This document shows positions 1-8,061 of a stretch of DNA of 18,538 nt, piece by piece (positions within the stretch are counted from its first letter, which is position 1; each line of letters opens with the position of its first letter). Position numbers and translations under genes: made by a program. The notes below the pieces were generated by a model. It saw nothing but the letters and a program-made list of their open reading frames with translations. It did no database searches and was not told the origin of the DNA. The stretch covers positions 1-18,538 of the forward strand of contig JAQICF010000038.1 in NCBI GenBank assembly GCA_027858795.1, given 5' to 3'. Source of the DNA: Candidatus Delongbacteria bacterium. GTDB taxonomy: Bacteria; Delongbacteria; UBA4055.

Positions 1-215
1 AGTGCGGTCATTGATATACCTGTGATGCCGGAAGCTACACCAAGTAATTCATTGGGAGTAAGACCGAAAAGACCATTAGATCTTTCAGCGAAAATAACGA
101 TATATAAGCTGAGAATATTTCCCATCCATATACCGCGACCGAAAGACTGAAGTGCTGTGTACAGATATGCAAGTTTTACATTATTTGTAACGATATTTTT
201 TAAATGTTTTTTCAA
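1..215 (-). CDS. MFS transporter, partial (second tandem paralog)
   Basis: This is the N-terminal ~71 residues of a major facilitator superfamily permease; the rest lies beyond the left edge. The start is read as TTG at 215-213. It lies 3 nt after the TAA of the upstream MFS gene, and a GAGAG purine run inside that gene's last codons serves as a ribosome binding site. The translation matches the neighbour's N-terminus at 58 of 71 positions by my count, including QSFGRGIWMGNILSLY and NELLG. This is clearly a tandem duplicate, probably co-transcribed and translationally coupled. The substrate is unknown. The alternative of no start here is unlikely because homology begins exactly at this codon. 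Confidence 0.85.
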   Translation of the reverse strand, partial: MKKHLKNIVTNNVKLAYLYTALQSFGRGIWMGNILSLYIVIFAERSNGLFGLTPNELLGVASGITGISMTA

Positions 216-218
216 AAT

Positions 219-1472
219 TTAACTCTCTTTATTCACGAGTGGAATAAGGAATATAACAGGTATTGCACCGAGGGTGTAAACGACTGCTGTAACGATGAAG
301 CATAGCTGAAAATTATTATCCCCAATGAGAAATCCTCCAAGAACAGCCGACGCATTCCAGAAAAGCCCCCAGGAAATAGTCTCTGCAGAATTCCACTTAC
401 CTCTATTCTTTTTAGGAACTGCATCCATCAGAATCGACCTGCTTAAAGGTTGTGCTGCATTCATCAACGAACCTCTAAGAACAAAAAGAGGAAGTAATAC
501 TATCAATGGTGGGTAGAAAGCAATTACAACAAGACATATAATGGCTAAAGCTTTAAAAGCGAGCATTATCTCAACTCTTCCTTTTGACATTGAGAATCTT
601 TGAGCTATAATTCCAAATGTACCTGTCACAATGAAGGTAACTGCCATAACTATCTGAACAGAGATCGGTTTCATATCATAGATCGCTCTGAAGAACACTG
701 GGAAGAATTTCACTGTCATACCTGCACCCATTCCAATGATAAGATTCGATGATACTAGAAGGATTGGTATTCTTTTTCTTCTCTTAGAAAGATTTGTATC
801 TACTTCATCACTCTCAGGAACTTCGACAATTGATTCACTTTCATCACCGAGAGATCTGTCATCTTTGAAAAAGAAAAGAAGTCCCGCAGAAACCAGAGAA
901 AAAGCTACTCCTACCAACATTACAGATCTTAAAATACCAATGTCCCACTCATCTCCGAGGTAAAGGAAAAGAAAGATATTTAGAAACGGTCCAATAGCCA
1001 TCGCGGCTTGCTGAACCAAATGTAAATTCGCATAAGCGCCTGATCTTTTACCAGATGGTAATGAATCTGCAAAAATTGACTCAAAAGCCGGTCTTGAAAG
1101 CCCTTGAAAAGCACCCCAAAGGAACATAGCTACGAATATAAAAATAATATTAGTAGATATTGCCAAGGTTATCATTGCAGTCATACCAACAACAGCTGCA
1201 ATCCTAAGCATAATGCTTCGACCGAACTTATCGGCCATTGCACCTGACGGAAATACCAGAGCTGTCATTGCAATACCAGTGATACCCGAAGTAACTCCAA
1301 GCAGTTCATTGGAAGTAAGACCAAATATACCATTCGCTTTCTCTGAGAAAAGAACAATATAAAGACTGAGAATATTTCCCATCCAGATACCACGACCAAA
1401 CGACTGAACTCCTGTAAATAAAAAAGCCAGTTTCACATTATTCGTTACAATATTTTTTAAATGTTTTCTCAT
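219..1472 (-). CDS. MFS transporter
   Basis: A 417-residue integral membrane permease of the major facilitator superfamily, with hydrophobic segments consistent with 12 transmembrane helices. The loop after helix 2 carries the MFS signature as GAMADKFGRSIML (about residues 77-89), matching the G-x-L-a-D-r-x-G-R pattern. The central cytoplasmic loop (about residues 204-236) is strongly acidic and then basic (ESDEVD, then KRRKR), as expected between the two six-helix halves. The ATG at 1472 is preceded by GAAGGA at good spacing. It lies downstream of gyrB but is separated from it by a terminator-like hairpin. A second paralog follows 3 nt after its stop. The substrate (drug, sugar or other) cannot be told from sequence. 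Confidence 0.88.
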   Translation of the reverse strand: MRKHLKNIVTNNVKLAFLFTGVQSFGRGIWMGNILSLYIVLFSEKANGIFGLTSNELLGVTSGITGIAMTALVFPSGAMADKFGRSIMLRIAAVVGMTAMITLAISTNIIFIFVAMFLWGAFQGLSRPAFESIFADSLPSGKRSGAYANLHLVQQAAMAIGPFLNIFLFLYLGDEWDIGILRSVMLVGVAFSLVSAGLLFFFKDDRSLGDESESIVEVPESDEVDTNLSKRRKRIPILLVSSNLIIGMGAGMTVKFFPVFFRAIYDMKPISVQIVMAVTFIVTGTFGIIAQRFSMSKGRVEIMLAFKALAIICLVVIAFYPPLIVLLPLFVLRGSLMNAAQPLSRSILMDAVPKKNRGKWNSAETISWGLFWNASAVLGGFLIGDNNFQLCFIVTAVVYTLGAIPVIFLIPLVNKES

Positions 1473-1494
1473 CTATCCTTCATTTTGTAGCAAA

Positions 1495-1516
1495 AAAGGG
1501 GAATAAATCCCCCTTT
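1495..1516 (-). terminator. Intrinsic terminator downstream of gyrB
   Basis: Read on the minus strand, AAAGGGG and CCCCTTT form a 7-bp stem with an 8-nt loop, followed directly by more T residues (CCCCTTTTTT overall). It lies about 125 nt after the gyrB stop and only about 20 nt before the MFS start. It therefore sits in the MFS leader and could end gyrB transcripts or attenuate MFS transcription. Confidence 0.7.
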
Positions 1517-1529
1517 CTATATCAAAACA

Positions 1530-1558
1530 ATAATATTGATGCTAAACGAGTAGTTCAA
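1530..1558 (-). promoter_or_regulatory. Candidate sigma-70-type promoter for the MFS pair
   Basis: On the minus strand TTGAAC (1558-1553) and TATTAT (1535-1530) are separated by 17 bp, matching -35 and -10 boxes at 4/6 and 5/6. Transcription would start just ahead of the hairpin at 1495-1516. Prediction from pattern only; in so AT-rich a region this can occur by chance. Confidence 0.4.
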
Positions 1559-1641
1559 GGAGTAGTATTTATTTTTGAAGTGGAGCTTAGTTAACCTAAG
1601 TGACACGAACAAAATCATACTACAACGCAGAAATACGAAGC

Positions 1642-3648
1642 TTAAGCATCGATATTCTCTGCGAACTTACATTTTTCGATGATGAATGCTTTACGAGGTG
1701 GCACCTCATCACCCATCAACATAGTAAAGATCCTGTCTGCTTCAACAGCATCCTCGATGTTGATCCTCTTGACCATTCTCTGGCTTGGATCCAATGTAGT
1801 ATCCTTTAGTTGATCAGGGTTCATCTCTCCAAGACCCTTATATCTCTGGATCTCAACTCTTTTACCTTCTTCTCCAGCTAAATGAGCTACAGCTTCCTCT
1901 TTCTTATGCTCTGCTTCAGATCCCGGTGAAACATAGATAAAATTCTTACCTCTGGAAATTTTATAAAGAGGTGGCATTGCTAAATAAACATGGCCTCTTC
2001 TTACTAATTCAGGCATATATCTAAAGAAAAATGTTAGTAATAAAGTACTAATGTGAGCACCATCAACATCAGCATCAGTCATAATGATTATCTTGCCATA
2101 TCTTAATTTTTCTATTTTAAAACCATCACCTTCATTACCACTCTCTTCGCCACCGCCATCAATATCACTTTCTCCAATACCTGCACCAATAGCATTTATA
2201 AGGCTTTTAACTTCCTCGTTTCCAAGCATTTTATCAAGTCTTGCCTTCTCAACATTAAGTATCTTTCCTCTAAGAGGTAAAATAGCTTGGTATTTAATAT
2301 CTCTACCATCTACGGCAGAACCACCAGCAGAATCACCCTCAACAATGAATAGTTCACAATCCATTGCATCAGTACCTTTTGCACAATCATAAAGTTTAGC
2401 AGGCATAGACCCACCTTCAAAAGCTGATTTTCTCCTGATCATGTCTTTTGCTTTTCTAGCTGCTTCTCTCGCCCTTAAAGCTTCGGTACATTTATCAATA
2501 ACGGATCTGGCTATTTTTGGATTTTCCCCAAAGTACTCTAAAAGTCTTTCATATACAACCGATTGAACTATTCCGGTGACTTCTCCGTTTCCAAGTTTTG
2601 TCTTCGTTTGACCTTCAAACTGAGGCTCCATAACCTTAATAGAAAGAACAGCTGTAAGACCTTCTCTAACATCCGAACCACTTAATTTCATTTTGTCGTT
2701 TTTGAAAATTTTGTTATCTAAAGCATATTTATTTATAACTCTTGTTAAGGCTGACTTAAAACCCTCTTCGTGAGTTCCACCCTCAATAGTATGAATATTA
2801 TTTACATAGGATTCAATATTTTCTCTATAAGTTTCATTCCAGGATATAGCTATTTCTATAGGATAGCCATCTTTCTCTCTGTCAATATAGATTGGCTCAC
2901 AAATACTGTGCTTATTTTCATCAATATACTTTACGAATTCAACCAATCCACCTTCATATTGAAACTCTAAGTAAGGCTGGTTTCCTTCTTCGTCCTTGCT
3001 GGTTGCTCTAAGGTCCTTCAGTGTGATCATGATACCTTTATTTAAAAATGCTAACACTCTCAATCTGTGAGAAATGATATCAAAATGATATAAAGTGCTG
3101 TCAAAAATATCAGGATCAGGAAAATAAGTTTGTTTTGTACCTTTCTTGTCAGATTTTCCTATAATTTCCAATTTCTTACTTGTAATACCTCTTGAAAATT
3201 CTATTAAATAATGATTCCCGTTTTTAAATACTTCCGTGATCATTTTAGCTGACAATGCGTTAACACAGGAAACGCCAACACCGTGTAAACCACCTGATAC
3301 TTTATAATTTTCTTTATCAAATTTACCACCGGCATGCAATTGTGTCATTACAACTTCAACAGCAGGTAAATTTTCATCTTTATGCAAATCGACAGGAATA
3401 CCCCTTCCATCGTCAATAACCGAAATACCACCTTCAGGAGTTATCTCAACTTCTATCTTAGAACAATATCCACCCAATGCTTCGTCAATAGAGTTGTCAA
3501 CAACCTCGTTTACCAGATGGTGAAGACCTCTTGTGCTAACATCGCCAATATACATTGCAGGTCGCATTCTAACAGCTTCTAAGCCCTTTAAAACGGTTAT
3601 CTTATCCGCTGAATAGCTTTCTTTGTTAATATTTTCTTCGTTGCTCAT
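1642..3648 (-). CDS. gyrB: DNA gyrase subunit B
   Basis: ATPase subunit of the type IIA topoisomerase that, with GyrA, introduces negative supercoils. The GHKL ATPase domain shows EVVDNSIDEA (E48, N52), DDGRGIP (79-85) and GGLHGVG (119-125). The TOPRIM metal site appears as EGDSAGGSA (437-445) and TDADVDGAH (DxDxD at 525, 527, 529). The tail contains RYKGLGEMNPDQL near residue 602. At 668 residues it is the short form, without the large insert of the E. coli enzyme. An unusual Gly/Asp/Glu-rich loop occupies about residues 493-509, just before FKIEKLRYGK. gyrA does not follow. The start is at 3648 with only a weak GGGG upstream. It lies 66 bp after dciA, with a REP palindrome in the gap, and is probably in the same transcript. 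Confidence 0.98.
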   Translation of the reverse strand: MSNEENINKESYSADKITVLKGLEAVRMRPAMYIGDVSTRGLHHLVNEVVDNSIDEALGGYCSKIEVEITPEGGISVIDDGRGIPVDLHKDENLPAVEVVMTQLHAGGKFDKENYKVSGGLHGVGVSCVNALSAKMITEVFKNGNHYLIEFSRGITSKKLEIIGKSDKKGTKQTYFPDPDIFDSTLYHFDIISHRLRVLAFLNKGIMITLKDLRATSKDEEGNQPYLEFQYEGGLVEFVKYIDENKHSICEPIYIDREKDGYPIEIAISWNETYRENIESYVNNIHTIEGGTHEEGFKSALTRVINKYALDNKIFKNDKMKLSGSDVREGLTAVLSIKVMEPQFEGQTKTKLGNGEVTGIVQSVVYERLLEYFGENPKIARSVIDKCTEALRAREAARKAKDMIRRKSAFEGGSMPAKLYDCAKGTDAMDCELFIVEGDSAGGSAVDGRDIKYQAILPLRGKILNVEKARLDKMLGNEEVKSLINAIGAGIGESDIDGGGEESGNEGDGFKIEKLRYGKIIIMTDADVDGAHISTLLLTFFFRYMPELVRRGHVYLAMPPLYKISRGKNFIYVSPGSEAEHKKEEAVAHLAGEEGKRVEIQRYKGLGEMNPDQLKDTTLDPSQRMVKRINIEDAVEADRIFTMLMGDEVPPRKAFIIEKCKFAENIDA

Positions 3649-3686
3649 TTGAAAACCCCGTTTATTTCAATTAATAATTTCTCTTC

Positions 3687-3713
3687 GTGGTCGACCACAA
3701 GAGTCGACCCTAC
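3687..3713 (-). repeat. GTAG-headed REP-like palindrome between dciA and gyrB
   Basis: On the minus strand GTAG (3713-3710) is followed by a stem of GGTCGAC (3709-3703) and GTCGACC (3695-3689) around a TCTTGTG loop. The head begins 1 nt after the dciA TAG stop, and the element fills much of the 66-bp dciA-gyrB gap. No T-run follows, so it is not a simple terminator. It shares head and size with the elements at 8025, 11843, 13361, 13428 and 13701. Confidence 0.7.
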
Positions 3714-3714
3714 T

Positions 3715-4035
3715 CTAATAAAACAATATTTTACTTATCTTTTTATAACCCAATTTTGCATTGTATTTATTTTTTATCTCATCTTCAATATGATAAAATT
3801 CACTTCTCCATATAGAACTATTAACCTTAATTATCAAAACTGATGCTTCAAATTTAATAACTCTGCTTATTTTTGCTAATTTATCTCCTACTACTTTAGG
3901 CCAAAGGCTTAATAACTCTGCCATCTCACCCAATTTCTTATATTCCGGATTATCCGCAATCAACTTGTTTAGAATCTTATCAAGTTGTGGTATTCCTCGA
4001 GGGGAATTATATATTTTTCTTCTTATTCTTTTCAT
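3715..4035 (-). CDS. dciA: DciA-type helicase-loader protein (DUF721)
   Basis: A 106-residue cytoplasmic protein of the DUF721 family. The family core is visible: LWPKVVGDKLAKISRVIKF, then VLIIKVNSSIWRSEF, and a C-terminal YKKISKILF strand, matching the W-x-x-x-V-G and ss-W-x-x-E-L patterns. DUF721 defines DciA, the widespread ancestral loader of the replicative helicase in bacteria without DnaC/DnaI; that role is family knowledge rather than visible here. The recF-DUF721-gyrB position is the conserved one, which supports the call. Its ATG at 4035 lies 3 nt after the recF stop, so translation is probably coupled. The N-terminus is basic (MKRIRRK). Confidence 0.85.
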   Translation of the reverse strand: MKRIRRKIYNSPRGIPQLDKILNKLIADNPEYKKLGEMAELLSLWPKVVGDKLAKISRVIKFEASVLIIKVNSSIWRSEFYHIEDEIKNKYNAKLGYKKISKILFY

Positions 4036-4038
4036 AAT

Positions 4039-5139
4039 TTATTGTAAAGATAAAACTCCATCAACAACATTGAATATACGAGTATTATTGATGTCAAATT
4101 GATTAATTATACTATTATTACTTGTCGTAATGAATGTTTGAATATCTTTATCCAATATCTTTGCTATTTTACCGCTCTTTTTCTCATCTATCTCACTGTA
4201 AAGATCATCTAATAAGAAGATCGGGTACTCATCAGTAATTGATTTTATGTATTTTATTTCTGATAACTTTAATGCGACCAAAAATAATTTATGCTGACCT
4301 TTCGATCCGTACTTTCTCAGATCATTGTTGTTTATTTTGAAAACCAGATCATCTTTATGTGGCCCGATCATTGATAAACCTCTATCTCTCTCAATATTTA
4401 CATTCTCAGATAATTGCTTTTTAAGATCATTTTGATAATCATTTAATTCCATTGATGATGAATATGAGATCTCACCTGCGAACAGACCATCGGATATAAA
4501 TAACAAAATGTCTTTGAAAAATTTATTAAATCCATCTAGAAATTCAATTCTTTTAGCAAATATCTTACTTCCGTATTCCAGCAGCTGTTCATTGTAAACT
4601 TCGATCATTTCAGGTTGGAATTTATTATCCTTTTTGAAAATATATAAGATCTTGTTCTTCTGTTTTATTGTTTTAGTATAATTCTTCAGTAGAGAAAAAT
4701 ACTCCTTATCGATCATTGATAACAACTTATCAATAAATTTTCTTCGTTCTAAAGGAGGACCTGTAGTAATTATACTTTCATCAGGTATCAAATACACTAT
4801 TGGTATATTACCCCAGAAGTCTGAATACTTTAAAACTTTTTTATCTTGAAATATCACTTTCTTCTTTCTGTTACTGAAACTTATTTTAATGCTTAAATCA
4901 TTATCATTCTTATCAACAAATTCACCTGAAATAAAAAAATAATCCTCTCCAAACCTTTTCATCTCACTATAATTCTTCGTTCTGAAACTATTCAACAAAC
5001 CAAGTACACTCATAGCCTCAATAAGATTAGTCTTACCTTGTCCGTTTAACCCAGTAAAACAAACAATGTCCCTATCAAAACTAATGTCTAAGTCGTTATA
5101 ATTCCTAAAGTTATCCAGTATGATTTTCTTTAATTTCAT
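4039..5139 (-). CDS. recF: DNA replication and repair protein RecF
   Basis: An SMC/ABC-type ATPase that acts with RecO and RecR to load RecA at single-strand gaps. The Walker A site is GLNGQGKTN (30-38), following the typical N-terminus with DNFRNY (9-14). The ABC signature region is GSKGQHKLFLVALKLSE (about 278-294). Walker B plus D-loop is FLLDDLYSEID (308-318). Length (366) is normal for the family. The ATG at 5139 is 7 nt beyond the dnaN stop and has no Shine-Dalgarno sequence, so it likely depends on coupling from dnaN. Its own stop is 3 nt before dciA. No anomalies seen. Confidence 0.97.
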   Translation of the reverse strand: MKLKKIILDNFRNYNDLDISFDRDIVCFTGLNGQGKTNLIEAMSVLGLLNSFRTKNYSEMKRFGEDYFFISGEFVDKNDNDLSIKISFSNRKKKVIFQDKKVLKYSDFWGNIPIVYLIPDESIITTGPPLERRKFIDKLLSMIDKEYFSLLKNYTKTIKQKNKILYIFKKDNKFQPEMIEVYNEQLLEYGSKIFAKRIEFLDGFNKFFKDILLFISDGLFAGEISYSSSMELNDYQNDLKKQLSENVNIERDRGLSMIGPHKDDLVFKINNNDLRKYGSKGQHKLFLVALKLSEIKYIKSITDEYPIFLLDDLYSEIDEKKSGKIAKILDKDIQTFITTSNNSIINQFDINNTRIFNVVDGVLSLQ

Positions 5140-5146
5140 TTATTGT

Positions 5147-6265
5147 TTAAGAATTATCCACAGAAGCAGGCATAAGTAACATTAAAACATCAAAATTATC
5201 TGTAGATTCAAATGGCTTAATGATAACAGGTTTTTTACCTGTACTTATACTTAATTCCACAACTTCTGTGTCTATATTTTTTAACAATTCAACTATCTTA
5301 ATTGAATTAAATCCTATAAATAACTCTTCACCTTCGTAATCAATATTTATACTTTCCTCAGCTTTTGAAGATGAGTTACTATCTTCAGAATTTATTAATA
5401 ATTGATCTTTTGATAAATTAAATTTAATAAGCTTTGTTACAGGATTACAAGCCAATGATACTCTTGATAAAGCTGAAGTTACAGATAGTTTATCCATCTT
5501 AGCTTTTAAGTTGTTATTTACCGGGATAATAGCTTGATATGCAGGATATTTTCCATTTATCAATCTAGTGAAGATCACAATATTATTTATTCTGAATTCT
5601 ACATAATTCTCTTCGAAGTAAATATAACACTCTTCGTTCTTATCAATAGCATTAGCTACAATGTTTAATGATTTTGCAGGTAGTATAATATCTGCTTCCT
5701 CACCTTCATACTTAATATCCTTATCATCCAATTTCACCAAACGAACACTGTCAGTAACTACCATAGTAAGTTCATTTGATTTAATAGAGAATAGAACACC
5801 TGTTAAAACAGCTCTTAACTGATCAGGTGATACAGTGAAGACTGTTTTATTGATATATTTTTTTAATTTCAAAGAATCTATTGCCAAATGATTTCCTGAT
5901 AAACTTTTTGGAGTAGCAGGAAAGTCATTATAGTCTTCTGTTATTACAACTTCGAATTTAATGTTGTTTGAAATTATCTTAACAACACTACCTTCCTTCT
6001 TAATTGTAATATTTGAATCCGGTAAACTCTTTATGATGCTTATGAATTTTTTACCGTGCACAACAACTATTCCATCCTCAGCTCCGTTTACATCAACATT
6101 ATTTACTAATGTAACAGAAAGATCTGTTGCTGTAATGGTTAAGTTGTTTTCTTTGAGATTTAATATAATACATTCTGTAATAGGTTTTGTACTGTGCAAA
6201 GGTAAAATAGGACTGATAAGAGATAATTGCCCCATAAGGCTGGATTTCTGAACGGAAAAGATCAT
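5147..6265 (-). CDS. dnaN: DNA polymerase III beta sliding clamp
   Basis: The ring-shaped processivity factor that tethers DNA polymerase III to DNA. At 372 residues it matches the three-domain clamp. Recognisable blocks include an N-terminus beginning MIFSVQKSSL, TDSVRLVKL in the middle domain, and RLINGKYPAYQAIIP near residue 235. The C-terminal LLMP is followed by an unusual extra ASVDNS instead of ending at the common MPMR-like end. The ATG at 6265 has a strong AAGGAG (6278-6273) at good spacing. It is separated from dnaA by the probable origin and followed closely by recF. Confidence 0.97.
   Translation of the reverse strand: MIFSVQKSSLMGQLSLISPILPLHSTKPITECIILNLKENNLTITATDLSVTLVNNVDVNGAEDGIVVVHGKKFISIIKSLPDSNITIKKEGSVVKIISNNIKFEVVITEDYNDFPATPKSLSGNHLAIDSLKLKKYINKTVFTVSPDQLRAVLTGVLFSIKSNELTMVVTDSVRLVKLDDKDIKYEGEEADIILPAKSLNIVANAIDKNEECYIYFEENYVEFRINNIVIFTRLINGKYPAYQAIIPVNNNLKAKMDKLSVTSALSRVSLACNPVTKLIKFNLSKDQLLINSEDSNSSSKAEESINIDYEGEELFIGFNSIKIVELLKNIDTEVVELSISTGKKPVIIKPFESTDNFDVLMLLMPASVDNS
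5154..5162 (+). promoter_or_regulatory. Perfect DnaA box inside the 3' end of dnaN
   Basis: TTATCCACA matches the canonical DnaA box exactly. It overlaps the last codons of dnaN (encoding VDN on the other strand), about 1.2 kb from the cluster of weaker boxes. A single 9-mer in an AT-rich window can occur by chance, so any role in titrating DnaA is speculative. Confidence 0.35.
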
Positions 6266-6275
6266 TTTTTTACTC

Positions 6276-6499
6276 CTTATTTTTTAATAGAAAAAACTTA
6301 TTAATTTAAAACCTTATTATTGTTAGTGTTGTGAATTTGTGAATAATACCCTAACTAAGAAAATAAAAACAACATCATGATAATATTTCCTTGAATGAAC
6401 TGAGAATAAGTTTGTGAATATATGTTTATAAGTGTTGTTTTTTATCAATGTTAATAACCATCCTGTTAATATGTTGGTAAGTTAGAAATTTAACCAATA
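6276..6499. other. Probable replication origin (oriC) between dnaA and dnaN
   Basis: A 234-bp gap in the conserved dnaA-dnaN junction, a usual oriC location. Several DnaA-box-like 9-mers lie in the same orientation, read on the minus strand: AAATTCACA (6338-6330), TTATTCACA (6346-6338), TTATTCTCA (6409-6401), ATATTCACA (6421-6413) and TTATAAACA (6431-6423). Weaker TTATTAACA (6457-6449) and ATATTAACA (6472-6464) follow. The stretch 6276-6315 on the dnaN side is almost pure A+T and could be the unwinding element. None of the boxes here is the perfect TTATCCACA, so the call rests on clustering and location. Confidence 0.6.
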
Positions 6500-7888
6500 C
6501 TAATACGTTGATAGATTGATTACGTTAAGTATTTCGTTAATAATATTTGTCATGTCTGGGTCTTGAGCATTTAATTTTAATTGAATTTTTTTTGTTGCAT
6601 GAGATACTGTACTATGCTCACGGCCGCCGAAATGAACACCAATACTCGTAGTAGTGGATTTTAACTGAGTTGTAGATAAATACATTGCTACTGCTCTTGC
6701 TTGAGCTACTTCTTGTGTTCTGGTTTTCTTCATCAGTAGATCTTTCGGGATATTAAAATACTCTGAAACAATATCCTGTATCTTGTCAATATTTAAAGTT
6801 GATTTTTTTGACACCATTAACTCTTTAAGCAACTCTTTAGCCTTAGTAACAGTGATCTCTTTATTGAAGTTAGAGTAGTAAAAATACAACTTAACTATCG
6901 CCCCTTCAAGATCACGAACATTTGTATTTATGTTATTTGCGATGAACATTATGACGTCATTACCCAACCTAAAGTTTTTTTCCTCTGATTTTAATCGGAT
7001 AATAGCTGCCCTGGTTTCAAGATCAGGTGGTCTTACATCAGTAATCAATCCCATTTTAAACCTTGATTTTAACCTTTCATCTAACTGGTGGATATCATTT
7101 GGATGAAAGTCCGATGTTAGGACTATTTGCCCGTCATTATCATAGATATAATTAAAGATATGGAATAATTCTTCCTGGCTTTTTTCTTTCCTTGCAAAGA
7201 ATTGGATATCATCAATAATGATCAGGTCTTTTGTGATCAAATACTCTTTATAATCATCGATCTTTCCAGTTTTGATATTATTTACAATTTGTTTTACAAA
7301 AATATCAGAAGTTAGATAAAGAATATTTTCAGCAGACTTTTCTTCAAATACGTAGTTTCCGATCGCAGATACAAGATGAGTTTTACCTAAACCAACTCCA
7401 CCAAATATTAATAATGGGTTGTAAGGAGAGTTCTTAACTTGTTGAGCAACATTTATCGCAGAAACATATGCTGTTTCATTCCCATTACCCTGTATGAAAT
7501 TATCAAAGGTGTATTTAGGGTTTAAAGAAGTTTCTTTGTATTCAGAGATGTTATTTCTTTTTTTACTTTTGGTCTTTATTTTGTGAACTTTATCTAAGTC
7601 ATCTGAAGATTCTGTTATTGAAAAATCAGTATCTGAATCAATAAGAAATTTTATAGTTATCTCTTTGGCTCCAAGTACATCCTTAAGACTTTCATCAAGT
7701 GCTTTCTTGTATTGACCATTGATGTAGTCAATGTGAACTTTTGAAGGTACTTGAAATGTGATCTTGTCGTTATCTAACTGAACTATTTTTAAGGGTTTTA
7801 TCCAAGTATTAAAAGAATTTTGGTTTAAAAATTCTTTAATTTTCTCTTTAAATCCCTCTTCTACTTTTAGGGCTTTTTTATCTACCAT
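6500..7888 (-). CDS. dnaA: Chromosomal replication initiator protein DnaA
   Basis: The AAA+ initiator that binds oriC, melts the duplex and recruits the helicase. N-terminal domain I (about 10-85) contains NSFNTWIKPLK. A variable charged linker (about 90-120) follows. The AAA+ domain has Walker A GGVGLGKTH (163-171), Walker B LIIIDDIQF (222-230), ERLKSRF (271-277, the arginine-finger region) and sensor 2 NVRDLEGA (323-330). The DNA-binding domain IV ends in the signature GGREHSTVSHA (421-431). Length 462 is typical. The ATG at 7888 has no clear Shine-Dalgarno. It is the first gene of the replication cluster and faces oriC with its 3' end. Confidence 0.98.
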   Translation of the reverse strand: MVDKKALKVEEGFKEKIKEFLNQNSFNTWIKPLKIVQLDNDKITFQVPSKVHIDYINGQYKKALDESLKDVLGAKEITIKFLIDSDTDFSITESSDDLDKVHKIKTKSKKRNNISEYKETSLNPKYTFDNFIQGNGNETAYVSAINVAQQVKNSPYNPLLIFGGVGLGKTHLVSAIGNYVFEEKSAENILYLTSDIFVKQIVNNIKTGKIDDYKEYLITKDLIIIDDIQFFARKEKSQEELFHIFNYIYDNDGQIVLTSDFHPNDIHQLDERLKSRFKMGLITDVRPPDLETRAAIIRLKSEEKNFRLGNDVIMFIANNINTNVRDLEGAIVKLYFYYSNFNKEITVTKAKELLKELMVSKKSTLNIDKIQDIVSEYFNIPKDLLMKKTRTQEVAQARAVAMYLSTTQLKSTTTSIGVHFGGREHSTVSHATKKIQLKLNAQDPDMTNIINEILNVINLSTY

Positions 7889-7925
7889 AAATCTGCTTAT
7901 TTCTATATTAATTATAACTTAGAGT

Positions 7926-7953
7926 AATATATAAGATTATATGAATCTTGCAA
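7926..7953 (-). promoter_or_regulatory. Candidate dnaA promoter with upstream T-tracts
   Basis: On the minus strand TTGCAA (7953-7948) and TATATT (7931-7926) are 16 bp apart, about 40 nt before the dnaA ATG. Directly upstream lie four homopolymer tracts at 7966-7971, 7978-7985, 7991-7997 and 8001-8008. Their centres are 10-13 bp apart, so they could bend DNA or act as UP elements. Pattern-based only. Confidence 0.35.
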
Positions 7954-8024
7954 CGATAAAATTATAAAAAAGTAGATAAAAAAAAGGGTTAAAAAAATAT
8001 AAAAAAAACGTAAAATATGAATAC

Positions 8025-8052
8025 GTAAGGAACGCAGATCTGTGTTCCCTAC
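8025..8052 (-). repeat. GTAG-headed REP-like palindrome after the GLUG gene
   Basis: On the minus strand GTAG (8052-8049) leads into a nearly perfect palindrome centred on AGATCT; the 16-nt arms of the wider 8023-8054 sequence match at 14 of 16 positions. The head starts 9 nt past the GLUG gene stop. T-rich sequence follows about 20 nt later, so it may also help terminate that transcript before dnaA. Confidence 0.65.
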
Positions 8053-8061
8053 GTAATGGTT

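Noticed and set aside
3687..3713. REP palindromes as ordinary intrinsic terminators
   Set aside because: No T-run directly follows, and this one lies inside the dciA-gyrB transcript where termination would be harmful.
5961..6251. Open frame of 96 codons on the plus strand opposite dnaN
   Set aside because: Lies wholly antisense to a certain dnaN, has no ribosome binding site and no recognisable family.
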